Assembly: GCF_019966515.1 (NCBI RefSeq)
Contig: NZ_JAIMIB010000014.1
Span: 62,001-126,000, forward strand
Source: Roseovarius aestuarii
GTDB lineage: Bacteria > Pseudomonadota > Alphaproteobacteria > Rhodobacterales > Rhodobacteraceae
Length of the DNA: 64,000 bases
Reading direction: 5' to 3'
The notes under the pieces were generated by a model. It did no database searches. It was given only the letters and a program-made list of their open reading frames with translations, and was not told the origin of the DNA. The position numbers and the translations under genes were made by a program. Numbering within the stretch: position 1 is the first letter of the stretch; each line of letters opens with the position of its first letter. This document shows positions 34,287 to 42,166 of this stretch, piece by piece.

Positions 34287-34859
34287 CTAATAGACCGGCG
34301 GGGCGATCACCCAGATCGCAACGGCCGGTTCGTCGTAAGGATTGATCCATTCATGCACCTCGCCCCGGATACGGAAACTGTCGCCGGGGTAAATGGTATG
34401 GGTGGTGCCGTCGATCATCAGGTCCAGCCTGCCCGAGATCAGGAACCCCACTTCCTGCGTCGGGCGCTGGATGATCTCACCCGCGCGGCTATGTGGCGCG
34501 AAGGTGGAGTGCACCATTTCAAAGTCATCGGTCAGGTCGGGAGAGAGCAGTTCTTCGACCAACCCGCCCTCACCGGTGCCGATCTGGCGGCGCGCGCCTT
34601 TGCGCACCACAAAACCAGCCTCGTCCGCCGGGCTGGCGGCATGGCCGAACAGCATTGAAATCGGCACGTCGAGCGCTGCCGCTATGGCGCGCAGATCGCC
34701 GATGGACGGTTCTGACTTGTCGCGCTCGACCTGGCTCAGCCAGCCGACCGAGCGGCCCAGCCGCTCGGACAGATCGCTCAATGTCACACCGCGCGCCTTG
34801 CGCAACGCGCGCAAATCGGCCCCCAAGCTGCGGGAAGAGGCGATTTCAGACTGGTGCAT
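34287..34859 (-). CDS. XRE-family regulator with C-terminal cupin domain
   Basis: The 190-residue protein has an N-terminal helix-turn-helix (VTLSDLSERLGRSVGWLSQV, about 25-44) and a C-terminal cupin sensor (EVGFLISGRLDLMIDGTTHT followed by YPGDSFRI and VHEWINP). Regulators of this PuuR-like layout control uptake and breakdown of small amines and amino acids. It is the first gene of the leftward run of methylglycine genes and so is the likely local regulator. A short palindrome lies about 205 bp upstream at 35064. Confidence 0.88.
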   Translation of the reverse strand: MHQSEIASSRSLGADLRALRKARGVTLSDLSERLGRSVGWLSQVERDKSEPSIGDLRAIAAALDVPISMLFGHAASPADEAGFVVRKGARRQIGTGEGGLVEELLSPDLTDDFEMVHSTFAPHSRAGEIIQRPTQEVGFLISGRLDLMIDGTTHTIYPGDSFRIRGEVHEWINPYDEPAVAIWVIAPPVY

Positions 34860-35190
34860 TGGCGCGCTCTCGACAAATAGGTAGCGATTCGGGGTGTGGT
34901 GAAATTTTTTGCCACTTTTTCACGATGCCTCGAAACAATGAAAATTCAAAGCGTTTTTTCATGTGCGGTCCGATATCTGACTGTCTTTTGCCTCACCAAT
35001 CTGGTGATGCAGGACGCCGAGATCCGGTTTTGACGCCGCGTCACTCCGCCTGAAACTGCAGAAAGTAAGGTTTTCCTTACTGTGCAAACCCGCAGAAATC
35101 ACCGAACGAGCGCGAAATACCACTCACGGACGTTGCCCTGTCGGGACGTCGCCCATCGCCCCGGGGCCTGCCTCGGGGCGAAAACACTTC
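34860..35190. other. Upstream region of the XRE-led operon
   Basis: This 331-bp gap holds no gene. It contains the AGTAAGG palindrome at 35064-35081 and a GC-rich inverted repeat CGCCCCG / CGGGGCG at about 35156-35180 that is not followed by T residues on the strand of the upstream gene, so it is at best a weak terminator. Confidence 0.4.
35064..35081. promoter_or_regulatory. Perfect AGTAAGG-N4-CCTTACT palindrome
   Basis: AGTAAGG at 35064-35070 is followed by TTTT and its exact reverse complement CCTTACT at 35075-35081. A seven-base perfect inverted repeat with a four-base spacer is the size of a regulator site or of a small RNA hairpin. It lies in the promoter region of the operon led by the XRE-cupin regulator. 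The binding protein is unknown. Confidence 0.4.
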
Positions 35191-35643
35191 CTATATGCGA
35201 AAGACCTGATCGAGAATGTCGCGCAGGCCCACCGCGTCTTCACTGGAGAAGGCCGCAGGCTGATCGCTGTCGATATCAAGCACAGCCAGCAAACTGCGAG
35301 TGCGATCCCAAACCGGCAGAACAATCTCGGACCGGGTGGAACTGGCGCAGGCGATATGGCTGGGGAAAGCGTCTACATCGTCGATCAACTGGGTTTCGCC
35401 GGTTCTAGCCGCTGCGCCACAAACCCCGCGTGAAAACGGGATCACGAGGCAGCCATGCCCGCCCTGATACGGCCCGATCTTAAGCATTTCCGGCGCCACC
35501 ACGCGATAAAAACCTGTCCAGTCAAACCGGTCATCTGCGTGGTGCAGTTCGCACACCACTGTGGCCATCAGCGCAACCAGATCGTCTTCACCTTCGGTCA
35601 GAGCAGCGATGGATTTGCTGAGGGCGCCATAGTCAGCGTGCAT
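35191..35643 (-). CDS. msrC: Free methionine-(R)-sulfoxide reductase (GAF domain)
   Basis: The 150-residue protein is a single GAF domain with C65, C75 and C99 in GHGCLVIPF, RGVCGAAA and HIACASSTRSEIVLP. The spacing of 10 and 24 residues is the same as for the three redox cysteines of E. coli fRMsr. It reduces free methionine-R-sulfoxide with electrons from thioredoxin in the cytoplasm. It adds a third type of methionine sulfoxide reductase to those in the operon near 17-18.5 kb but stands apart, 60 bp downstream of the thiolase gene. Confidence 0.87.
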   Translation of the reverse strand: MHADYGALSKSIAALTEGEDDLVALMATVVCELHHADDRFDWTGFYRVVAPEMLKIGPYQGGHGCLVIPFSRGVCGAAARTGETQLIDDVDAFPSHIACASSTRSEIVLPVWDRTRSLLAVLDIDSDQPAAFSSEDAVGLRDILDQVFRI

Positions 35644-35703
35644 CCTGTGACTCCTATAGTTGGGCGCTTAGAAAGACCGTTTTGCGCGAATTGCCCGTCT
35701 GGT

Positions 35704-36876
35704 TCAGGCACGCTCGATCGCAATCGCCGTGCCTTCACCGCCGCCGATACAGATCGCCGCAACGCCCCGTTTCAGCCCGCGCTTTTCCAACGCGTTGAGC
35801 AGAGTGACCATGATTCTTGCACCCGACGCCCCGATGGGGTGACCCAATGCACAGGCCCCGCCATTGACGTTCACCTTGTCGCGCGAGAGACCCATTTCAT
35901 GCATGAAGGCCATCGGCACCACCGCGAAGGCCTCATTCACTTCCCACAGATCCACGTCTTCCTTGGACCAGCCAATTGATTTAATAAGCTTTTGTGCCGC
36001 TGGCACCGGCGCCGTCGTGAACCAGCCCGGCGCTTGGGCGTGACTTGCATGACCCATGATCCGCGCGCGGATATTCAGGCCCTGCGCCTTGGCAGCCTCG
36101 GTAGAGGCCAGCACCAGCGCTGCCGCCCCATCCGAGATCGAGCTGGCATTGGCCGCCGTTACCGTGCCGTCCTTGCGAAAGGCAGGTTTCAGCGTGGGGA
36201 TCTTCTCGGGCCGGGCCTTGCCAGGCTGTTCATCCTCGGAAATCACCAAATCGCCCTTGCGAGTGGCGATGGTCACCGGCGCGATCTCACCGTCAAATGC
36301 GCCGGATTTCTGCGCTGCAAGCGCCCCTTCAAGCGAGCCAATAGCATACTCATCCTGCGCCTCGCGGGTGAACTGGTATTTCTCGGCGCAATCCTCGGCA
36401 AAGGTGCCCATCAAGCGGCCCTTGTCATAGGCATCCTCCAGCCCGTCCAGGAACATGTGGTCCTTAACCTCGGCATGCCCGATTCGTGCGCCACTGCGCA
36501 TCTTGGGCAGCATGTAAGGCGCGTTCGACATGCTCTCCATCCCGCCCGCGATCATCGTGTCGGCATGGCCCAGCGCGATCTGATCAAACCCCATCATCGC
36601 GGCTTTCATGCCCGATCCGCACATCTTGTTAAGCGTCGTAGCGGGCACATCCTCGCCCAATCCACCGGCAAAACCGGCCTGCCGCGCGGGCGCCTGGCCT
36701 TGCCCCGCAGGCAAAACGCAGCCCATCAGCAGCTCTTCGACGGTTTCGGCCCGTGCTTCGTCCAGCGCCGCCCGGATGGCAGCGCCGCCCAGAACAGCCG
36801 CATCAACACCATCGAAATCCCCCTGAAATCCACCCATCGGTGTGCGGGCGGCTCCTGCAATGACGACTTCCTTCAT
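35704..36876 (-). CDS. Acetyl-CoA C-acyltransferase (thiolase)
   Basis: The 390-residue protein has the nucleophile C86 in LNKMCGSGMKA, the histidine in GGACALGHPIGASGARI and the second cysteine in AAICIGGGEGTAI near the end. It catalyses thiolytic or condensing Claisen chemistry on acyl-CoA, either in fatty acid or amino acid breakdown or in making acetoacetyl-CoA. No reductase, PHB synthase or CoA transferase gene is adjacent, so the pathway is open. It is divergent from the STAS gene across 95 bp. Confidence 0.92.
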   Translation of the reverse strand: MKEVVIAGAARTPMGGFQGDFDGVDAAVLGGAAIRAALDEARAETVEELLMGCVLPAGQGQAPARQAGFAGGLGEDVPATTLNKMCGSGMKAAMMGFDQIALGHADTMIAGGMESMSNAPYMLPKMRSGARIGHAEVKDHMFLDGLEDAYDKGRLMGTFAEDCAEKYQFTREAQDEYAIGSLEGALAAQKSGAFDGEIAPVTIATRKGDLVISEDEQPGKARPEKIPTLKPAFRKDGTVTAANASSISDGAAALVLASTEAAKAQGLNIRARIMGHASHAQAPGWFTTAPVPAAQKLIKSIGWSKEDVDLWEVNEAFAVVPMAFMHEMGLSRDKVNVNGGACALGHPIGASGARIMVTLLNALEKRGLKRGVAAICIGGGEGTAIAIERA

Positions 36877-36971
36877 GGCTTATCCTCCTGAATTCTTTGC
36901 TCGTGCATACCGAATGGTAACGAATGCGGTCTAGTTTTTGATGTTATTACTACTTACCGTGCGAGGGCACC

Positions 36972-37310
36972 ATGGATCTGGAAGTTACTACAAACGAAAC
37001 CTTCGATATCGTCACCGTCAATGCCGGACGCATTGATGCCTCGGTTGCGATCCAGTTCAAGGATGCAATGCGGGCGGCGACAGAAAATGGATCGTGCCAT
37101 ATCATATTGGATCTCGGGCAAGTCAATTTTGTCGATTCCAGCGGCCTGGGTGCCATTGTTGCCGCGATGAAGCAATTAGGCTCCGATCGCAAGCTCGATC
37201 TGGCGGCGCTGAGACCCGATGTAGCTAAAGTATTTCACCTGACACGCATGGATACGGTATTCGACATTCATCCGGAAATCCCGCGGACAGACACACGCTC
37301 TGCAGGCTGA
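36972..37310 (+). CDS. STAS-domain anti-sigma factor antagonist
   Basis: The 112-residue protein is a single STAS domain with the phosphorylatable serine in NFVDSSGLGAIVAAM (about residues 56-57), as in SpoIIAA/RsbV. In partner switching, the unphosphorylated form binds and blocks an anti-sigma kinase. The next gene, 41 bp downstream, encodes such a kinase-like ATPase, so the two form a pair. No sigma factor or PP2C phosphatase is present in the vicinity. Confidence 0.87.
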   Translation: MDLEVTTNETFDIVTVNAGRIDASVAIQFKDAMRAATENGSCHIILDLGQVNFVDSSGLGAIVAAMKQLGSDRKLDLAALRPDVAKVFHLTRMDTVFDIHPEIPRTDTRSAG

Positions 37311-37351
37311 TCAGGCAACGTTCTCACACTGACAATACTGGAGACGTGCAG

Positions 37352-37810
37352 ATGAACGACACCACGCACACTCGGTTTCAACAACGATTCACGATGTCGG
37401 CCCTGGCCTGCAGCCGTGAGGTCCGCGTACTGTTACAGCGCATGCGCAAACGATTGGCCGAACTTGGCGTGTCTGACGCGGTCTGCGCCTCGGTCGAACT
37501 TGTGCTAGCCGAAGCACTGAACAATATCACCGAGCATGCTTATGCAGGTGAAGCGGGCGGCTCCCTGAATATCTGCGCCGAGATCAGCCCCGTCGCGCTC
37601 CGCTTCACGCTCACGGATCGCGGACAGATATTGCCTGGAATCCGTTTGCCGAGCGGCAATCTGCCGAGCTGTGACGTACCGCTTCTTGATCTGCCCGAAG
37701 GCGGCTTCGGCTGGTTCCTGATTCGAGGTATGACAACATCGGTCACCTACGAACGCGAAGACGGTGAAAATCGACTTGTTCTGACGCTTCCCAACGCTCT
37801 GGGCATCTGA
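37352..37810 (+). CDS. RsbW/SpoIIAB-like anti-sigma kinase (HATPase fold)
   Basis: The 152-residue protein contains the N-box ELVLAEALNNITEHAYAG, the G1 region LTDRG and a late glycine-rich GGFGWFLIRGMTT followed by ENRLVLTLP, the layout of the GHKL ATPase of anti-sigma factors. It should phosphorylate the STAS partner and bind a sigma factor or another output protein. The start at 37352 follows GGAGA; a GTG six bases upstream is possible. Confidence 0.83.
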   Translation: MNDTTHTRFQQRFTMSALACSREVRVLLQRMRKRLAELGVSDAVCASVELVLAEALNNITEHAYAGEAGGSLNICAEISPVALRFTLTDRGQILPGIRLPSGNLPSCDVPLLDLPEGGFGWFLIRGMTTSVTYEREDGENRLVLTLPNALGI

Positions 37811-38030
37811 AATCGGCGGGCGCCAAAGCCTTAACATTGCCCTAATCTGCGCAAATTGCGGCCCAAATACCTCTGCATAAATGTATCTGTAGCTGCATAT
37901 GGCTTCCCTCGGCGACCCGCGTTTACAGCCCCCACCCAGTGCGTGTCGCCGAGGACTCTTCCTTCCCGACAATTGGCAATCCCGAAAGACAGCCCTAGTG
38001 TCCTTGATGACACCAATCAAAGGGCCAGTT

Positions 38031-39608
38031 ATGCGCGATTTTCACCTGCCCGGCCGCTCGCCGGTTCTAGCCACTAATGGCATGTGCGCCACCTCACACC
38101 CCCTGGCGGCTCGTACTGCGGTTGATATTCTGGCGCGCGGTGGCAACGCGATGGATGCCGCAATCGCCGGGGCCGTTCTGCTCGGCATTTGCGAGCCGCA
38201 CATGACCGGCATCGGTGGCGATTGCTTCGCGTTGTTCAACACCGCTGGCAGCAATGACATCCTCGCATATAACGGTTCTGGCGCAGCACCCGCAGCCGCG
38301 TCCGCCGATGTCCTGCGCGCTGACGGCCATGACACCATCCCCGAGACAAGCGCCCACGCGATCACCCTGCCTGGCGCCATCGACGCTTTCTGCCGGCTCA
38401 GCGACCGCTACGGCAAGCTTGGTCTGGCCGATCTTCTCGCCCCGACAATTCACTACGCAGATCACGGCGTGCCCGTCGCGGCCCGCGTCGCCGATGACTG
38501 GCCCATCGCCAGCGAAAAGCTTCAGGGACATGGGCTTGCTCATTTCATGCCCAGAGGCAACCCGCCAAAAACCGGACAGATTTTCCGGGCGCCCGGTCAG
38601 GCCGAAATCCTGCGGCGCGTCGCCAAAACCGGGCGCGACGCATTTTACACCGGCGAGGTGGCCGCGGATATGCTGGCCGCGCTCACCGCAGCGGGCGGCA
38701 CTCACACGGCCGAGGATCTTGCCAGTGTCGCGGTCACCCAGACCACCCCGATCAGCGGCAGCTATAAAGGCACGGAACTTGTCGAACATCCGCCCAACAC
38801 CCAGGGGGCTACCGCCATTCTTCTGCTCAATATCCTTGATCACTTCGATATCGCGTCGATGGACCCGCTGAGCAGTACCCGCGCACATATCGAGGCCGAG
38901 GCCAGCAAGCTTGCCTATGACGCCAGAAACCGCATCATCGCCGACGCGGATCATACCACCGCGCTGGAACACATGCTCTCACACGACACTGCGGCGCAAC
39001 TGGCAGCTCTGATCAACCCGAAGGTCGCCATGCACGAGGCACATGCCGTCGCCGAGGCTGTGCATCGCGACACGGTCTACATCACCGTAGTGGATCGCGA
39101 TCGCATGGCGGTGTCGCTGATTTATTCGATCTTCCACGGCTTCGGCTCTGGCATCGCATCCGAGAAATTCGGTGTACTTTTTCACAACCGCGGCGCGGGC
39201 TTCAACCTGACACCAGGCCACCCGAACGAACTGGCCGGGGGCAAGCGCCCGATGCATACGATCATCCCGGCAATGCTGCGCGAGAACGGACGCGTCACCA
39301 TGCCCTTTGGCGTGATGGGCGGGCAGTATCAGTCCTGTGGCCATGCGCGATTTGTCAGCAACCTGAAAGATTTCGGGATGGATCCGCAAACCGCCATAGA
39401 CGCACCACGCTGCTTTGCCGAGGCAGGCCAGCTAAAACTCGAGCGCGGTTATTCCGAGAAAACCCGCAGCGAATTGGCCAATCTCGGCCATCAGGTTGTG
39501 GTTCCAGACACTCCGATCGGCGGCGCGCAGGCGATCCTTCTGCACGACAGCGGTGTGCTTGAAGGGGCCAGTGATGCCCGCAAGGACGGCTGCGCGCTTG
39601 GTTACTAA
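38031..39608 (+). CDS. Gamma-glutamyltransferase family protein
   Basis: The 525-residue protein is an N-terminal nucleophile hydrolase of the GGT family. It has ATSHPLAARTAVDILARGGN, the conserved GIGGDCF, and the probable nucleophile T348 in RDTVYITVVD, where autocleavage would make the small subunit; GGKRPMHTIIPAM follows as expected. No signal peptide is seen, so unlike E. coli Ggt it may be cytoplasmic, as in many Rhodobacterales homologues. It can hydrolyse gamma-glutamyl amides or other N-acyl compounds. The ATG at 38031 follows AAAGGG; 38007 is an alternative. Confidence 0.85.
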   Translation: MRDFHLPGRSPVLATNGMCATSHPLAARTAVDILARGGNAMDAAIAGAVLLGICEPHMTGIGGDCFALFNTAGSNDILAYNGSGAAPAAASADVLRADGHDTIPETSAHAITLPGAIDAFCRLSDRYGKLGLADLLAPTIHYADHGVPVAARVADDWPIASEKLQGHGLAHFMPRGNPPKTGQIFRAPGQAEILRRVAKTGRDAFYTGEVAADMLAALTAAGGTHTAEDLASVAVTQTTPISGSYKGTELVEHPPNTQGATAILLLNILDHFDIASMDPLSSTRAHIEAEASKLAYDARNRIIADADHTTALEHMLSHDTAAQLAALINPKVAMHEAHAVAEAVHRDTVYITVVDRDRMAVSLIYSIFHGFGSGIASEKFGVLFHNRGAGFNLTPGHPNELAGGKRPMHTIIPAMLRENGRVTMPFGVMGGQYQSCGHARFVSNLKDFGMDPQTAIDAPRCFAEAGQLKLERGYSEKTRSELANLGHQVVVPDTPIGGAQAILLHDSGVLEGASDARKDGCALGY

Positions 39609-39624
39609 CCCAACAATCGGAATA

Positions 39625-40020
39625 ATGAACATGCCCATACGCCCCGTAAAAGAACTGGTCGCCGAGGCCAAATCACAAATCACCACCCTTTCGGTGGCAG
39701 AAGCACAGGCACGCCAGGTATCCGGCGAGGCCCTGCTGGTCGACATTCGCGACCCGCGCGAGTTGACGCGCGAAGGCCGTATACCCGGCGCGTTTCACGC
39801 CCCGCGCGGCATGCTGGAATTCTGGATCGATCCGGCCAGCCCGTATCACAAGACACAACTAGCAACGGACAAGACCGTGATCCTGTTCTGCGCCAGTTCC
39901 TGGCGCTCAGCGCTTTCAGCGCAAACCCTGCAGGACATGGGCGTTGACAATATCGCAGAAATTGACGGCGGGTTCAGCGCCTGGCGAGAGGCGGGCGCGC
40001 CCATAGAAACTGAAGAATAA
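39625..40020 (+). CDS. Rhodanese-domain sulfurtransferase
   Basis: The 131-residue protein is a single rhodanese domain with the active-site cysteine C89 in LFCASSWRSA and the typical LLVDIRDPREL and GGFSAWREAGAP. It would carry sulfane sulfur, for instance from thiosulfate, to an acceptor in the cytoplasm. It follows the gamma-glutamyltransferase gene after 16 bases and is likely co-transcribed; a role in glutathione or persulfide metabolism is conceivable. A second ATG at 39631 could also be the start. Confidence 0.85.
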   Translation: MNMPIRPVKELVAEAKSQITTLSVAEAQARQVSGEALLVDIRDPRELTREGRIPGAFHAPRGMLEFWIDPASPYHKTQLATDKTVILFCASSWRSALSAQTLQDMGVDNIAEIDGGFSAWREAGAPIETEE

Positions 40021-40098
40021 ACCCATATTTCCAGCTATTTTCAGAGAAATCACCGTTTCATGGCGCCGCGGAAAGCCCCAACATGGCGTCAGACCCCG

Positions 40099-40425
40099 TC
40101 AGTTCAATTGAAAATGCAGCGGGTACTGACCATCTTCAAATGGCCCGAACATATCCGGAATATCCGGATGCTCTACCGGCTCGCCCGAATAATCCGCGAT
40201 CAGGTTCTGTTCGCTGACATACGCCACGTAATAGCTCTGATCGTTCTCGGCTAGAAGGTGATAGAAGGGCTGATCCTTAATCGGGCGACTTTCCTCGGGA
40301 ATCGACGAATACCACTCCTCAGTATTCGAAAATTCGGGATCGACATCGAAAACGACACCGCGAAACGGGTGTTTCCGGTGACGGACAACCTGTCCGAGAT
40401 GATATTTTGCACGCGTTTTTAACAT
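40099..40425 (-). CDS. hspQ: Heat shock protein HspQ
   Basis: The 108-residue protein begins AKYHLGQVVRHRKHPFRGVV and contains DQPFYHLLAEND and YVAYVSEQNL, which define the HspQ/YccV family. HspQ binds hemimethylated oriC DNA and acts as an adaptor that speeds Lon protease in E. coli. It is a single-gene unit, convergent with the rhodanese gene and divergent from the transglycosylase gene. Confidence 0.93.
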   Translation of the reverse strand: MLKTRAKYHLGQVVRHRKHPFRGVVFDVDPEFSNTEEWYSSIPEESRPIKDQPFYHLLAENDQSYYVAYVSEQNLIADYSGEPVEHPDIPDMFGPFEDGQYPLHFQLN

Positions 40426-40681
40426 TACATCACAGCCCTTAACTAAGACCTTAAAGGTTACAAGGCTCGTTTGTCCAATGATAGCTGTTATTTACAGTGG
40501 AAACAGTCTGTGAACCAAGCCTTGACAGTGCGTTCTGACCGTTAACTTCCCGTTGCCGAAACACCCCAAAAACCACCACCACAGATTGTATATCGATGTT
40601 TCCGCCTATGTTGAATTCCTGATTCCCACAAGGCGAATATTCGGTTAGACTGCAAGAAAAAACAAATATAGCGAGAGGCAG

Positions 40682-41293
40682 ATGAGCAGAACTCTTCGCG
40701 CATTAATGGCGGTTGTGCTGTTGGCATCCTGTGGCAGCAGCGGTGGGGATCGGGGTCCGGCGCCCCGCAACCTCGACAACGCCTGCGCAATTCTCAATGA
40801 CCGGCCGGAATTCAGGCGGGCCTTCAGCGCCGCCGAACGCCGCTGGGGCGTGCCCGTCCCCGTGCAGATGGCGACGATCTATCAGGAAAGCAAATTCAAG
40901 GCCGACGCCCGCACCCCGACACGCTGGACACTTGGTGTGATCCCGATGGGGCGCCAAAGTTCGGCCTTTGGCTATTCACAGGCGCTTGACGGCACCTGGG
41001 ACGAATACCGCAATGAGACCAGCCGACGCCGCGCACGGCGCGACAATATCCACGATGCAGCTGATTTCATGGGCTGGTACATGTCCAAATCACGGGAGCG
41101 TCTGGGGATTTCGTTGCATGACACCCGCAGCCAGTACCTGGCCTATCACGAGGGTCGCACCGGATTTTCCCGTGGCAGCTACAACCAGAAACCCTGGTTG
41201 CTGCGGGTCGCAAGCGAGGTCGAAACACGCTCGCATGTCTACAGCGCGCAGCTATCGCAATGCAACGGACAGCGTTCAGCATCACTGTTCTGA
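40682..41293 (+). CDS. Lipoprotein with lytic transglycosylase (SLT) domain
   Basis: The 203-residue protein has a lipoprotein signal peptide with lipobox LLASC (cysteine about residue 17). The mature part shows the lysozyme-like fold of SLT enzymes: the catalytic glutamate in IYQESKFKADAR, then SAFGYSQALDGTWDEYR and YLAYHEGRTGF. It should cleave peptidoglycan glycan strands from the membrane surface. GAGAGGC precedes the ATG and a hairpin terminator follows, so it is transcribed alone. Confidence 0.87.
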   Translation: MSRTLRALMAVVLLASCGSSGGDRGPAPRNLDNACAILNDRPEFRRAFSAAERRWGVPVPVQMATIYQESKFKADARTPTRWTLGVIPMGRQSSAFGYSQALDGTWDEYRNETSRRRARRDNIHDAADFMGWYMSKSRERLGISLHDTRSQYLAYHEGRTGFSRGSYNQKPWLLRVASEVETRSHVYSAQLSQCNGQRSASLF

Positions 41294-41297
41294 GAAT

Positions 41298-41324
41298 AGG
41301 GGCCTTCCCGAGGAGGCCCCTTTG
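41298..41324 (+). terminator. Terminator of the transglycosylase gene
   Basis: AGGGGCC at 41298-41304 pairs with GGCCCCT at 41315-41321 across a ten-base loop and is followed by TTT. It lies five bases after the stop codon. Confidence 0.65.
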
Positions 41325-41387
41325 ATCCATATCTACGTGCCAGCGTGACATTCTAAGGAAAATCGTGCCGGTTTTTACGCGGTCGCT

Positions 41388-41993
41388 CTACTTATCCTGC
41401 CGGATAAACGCGCCTTCAGGCAGGGTGAAGATTTCATCTTTCAAACGTCCGCCCTTGGTCAATTCGCCCAGTACCACCGTCGTACGCGAACCGGCATTGT
41501 CGTTGATCACCCACTGACGCAACTCTACGGGACTGCCGGTAAATACCAGCTCGATATTGCCATATTCCGGGTGATCCGGATCCTGCGCGACGACGGTCGT
41601 AGTTTTGTCATCACTGGTGTGACCCACCACCATCCGCGCACGGCTCAGATCTACATTGCGCGCCAGAATGATGCTCAGCGGGGTCCGGCGCAGCGGGTAG
41701 GCCTCGGCCCGCTGGTTGGATTTGGCATCTGCTATGCCCACATGCGCCCCGTCCGACACCACCAGCGTTCGATCCGGTGGATTATACTCGAACCGCACCC
41801 GCCCCGGGCGTTTGATAAAGATCTGCCCGGTACTGATCGTGCCGTCATCGTTAATTTGGGTGAATTCACCCGTGGCCGTCTGCATCCCGTTCAGATACTG
41901 CGAAATCGCGCGCAATGAGAGCTTTTCGGCCGCAACGGGCAACGTGGTCATCATCACGATCAGCCCGGCCGTCAAGGTACGAGAGATTTTCAT
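41388..41993 (-). CDS. lolA: Outer-membrane lipoprotein carrier protein LolA
   Basis: The 201-residue protein has a Sec signal peptide (TLTAGLIVMMTTLPVAA) and the LolA pattern: FTQINDDGTISTGQIFIKRP followed by GRVRFEYNPPDRTLVVSDG, then late WVINDNAGSRTTVVLGEL. It carries lipoproteins through the periplasm from LolCDE to the outer membrane receptor. It follows ftsK on the same strand after 173 bp, an order common in alphaproteobacteria. Confidence 0.92.
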   Translation of the reverse strand: MKISRTLTAGLIVMMTTLPVAAEKLSLRAISQYLNGMQTATGEFTQINDDGTISTGQIFIKRPGRVRFEYNPPDRTLVVSDGAHVGIADAKSNQRAEAYPLRRTPLSIILARNVDLSRARMVVGHTSDDKTTTVVAQDPDHPEYGNIELVFTGSPVELRQWVINDNAGSRTTVVLGELTKGGRLKDEIFTLPEGAFIRQDK

Positions 41994-42130
41994 CGGAAAC
42001 CAACTCCATTCAGTCTTGATACATTTGACGATGTAGGTATCGCGGCCATGTTATACGATATCAGCCGGATTTTCCGGGGTATCTAGACTGAAAGGCTTAG
42101 GATCAAGTGGTATTGCCCCTCAAGGGCTGT

Positions 42131-42155
42131 GACCGGCGTCAGAACGCCGCCGGTC
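42131..42155 (-). terminator. Hairpin after ftsK
   Basis: GACCGGCG at 42131-42138 pairs perfectly with CGCCGGTC at 42148-42155 across a nine-base loop, 12 bases after the ftsK stop. No T-run follows on the reverse strand, so it may slow or only partly stop transcription into lolA. Confidence 0.35.
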
Positions 42156-42166
42156 TGTGGATTCAA

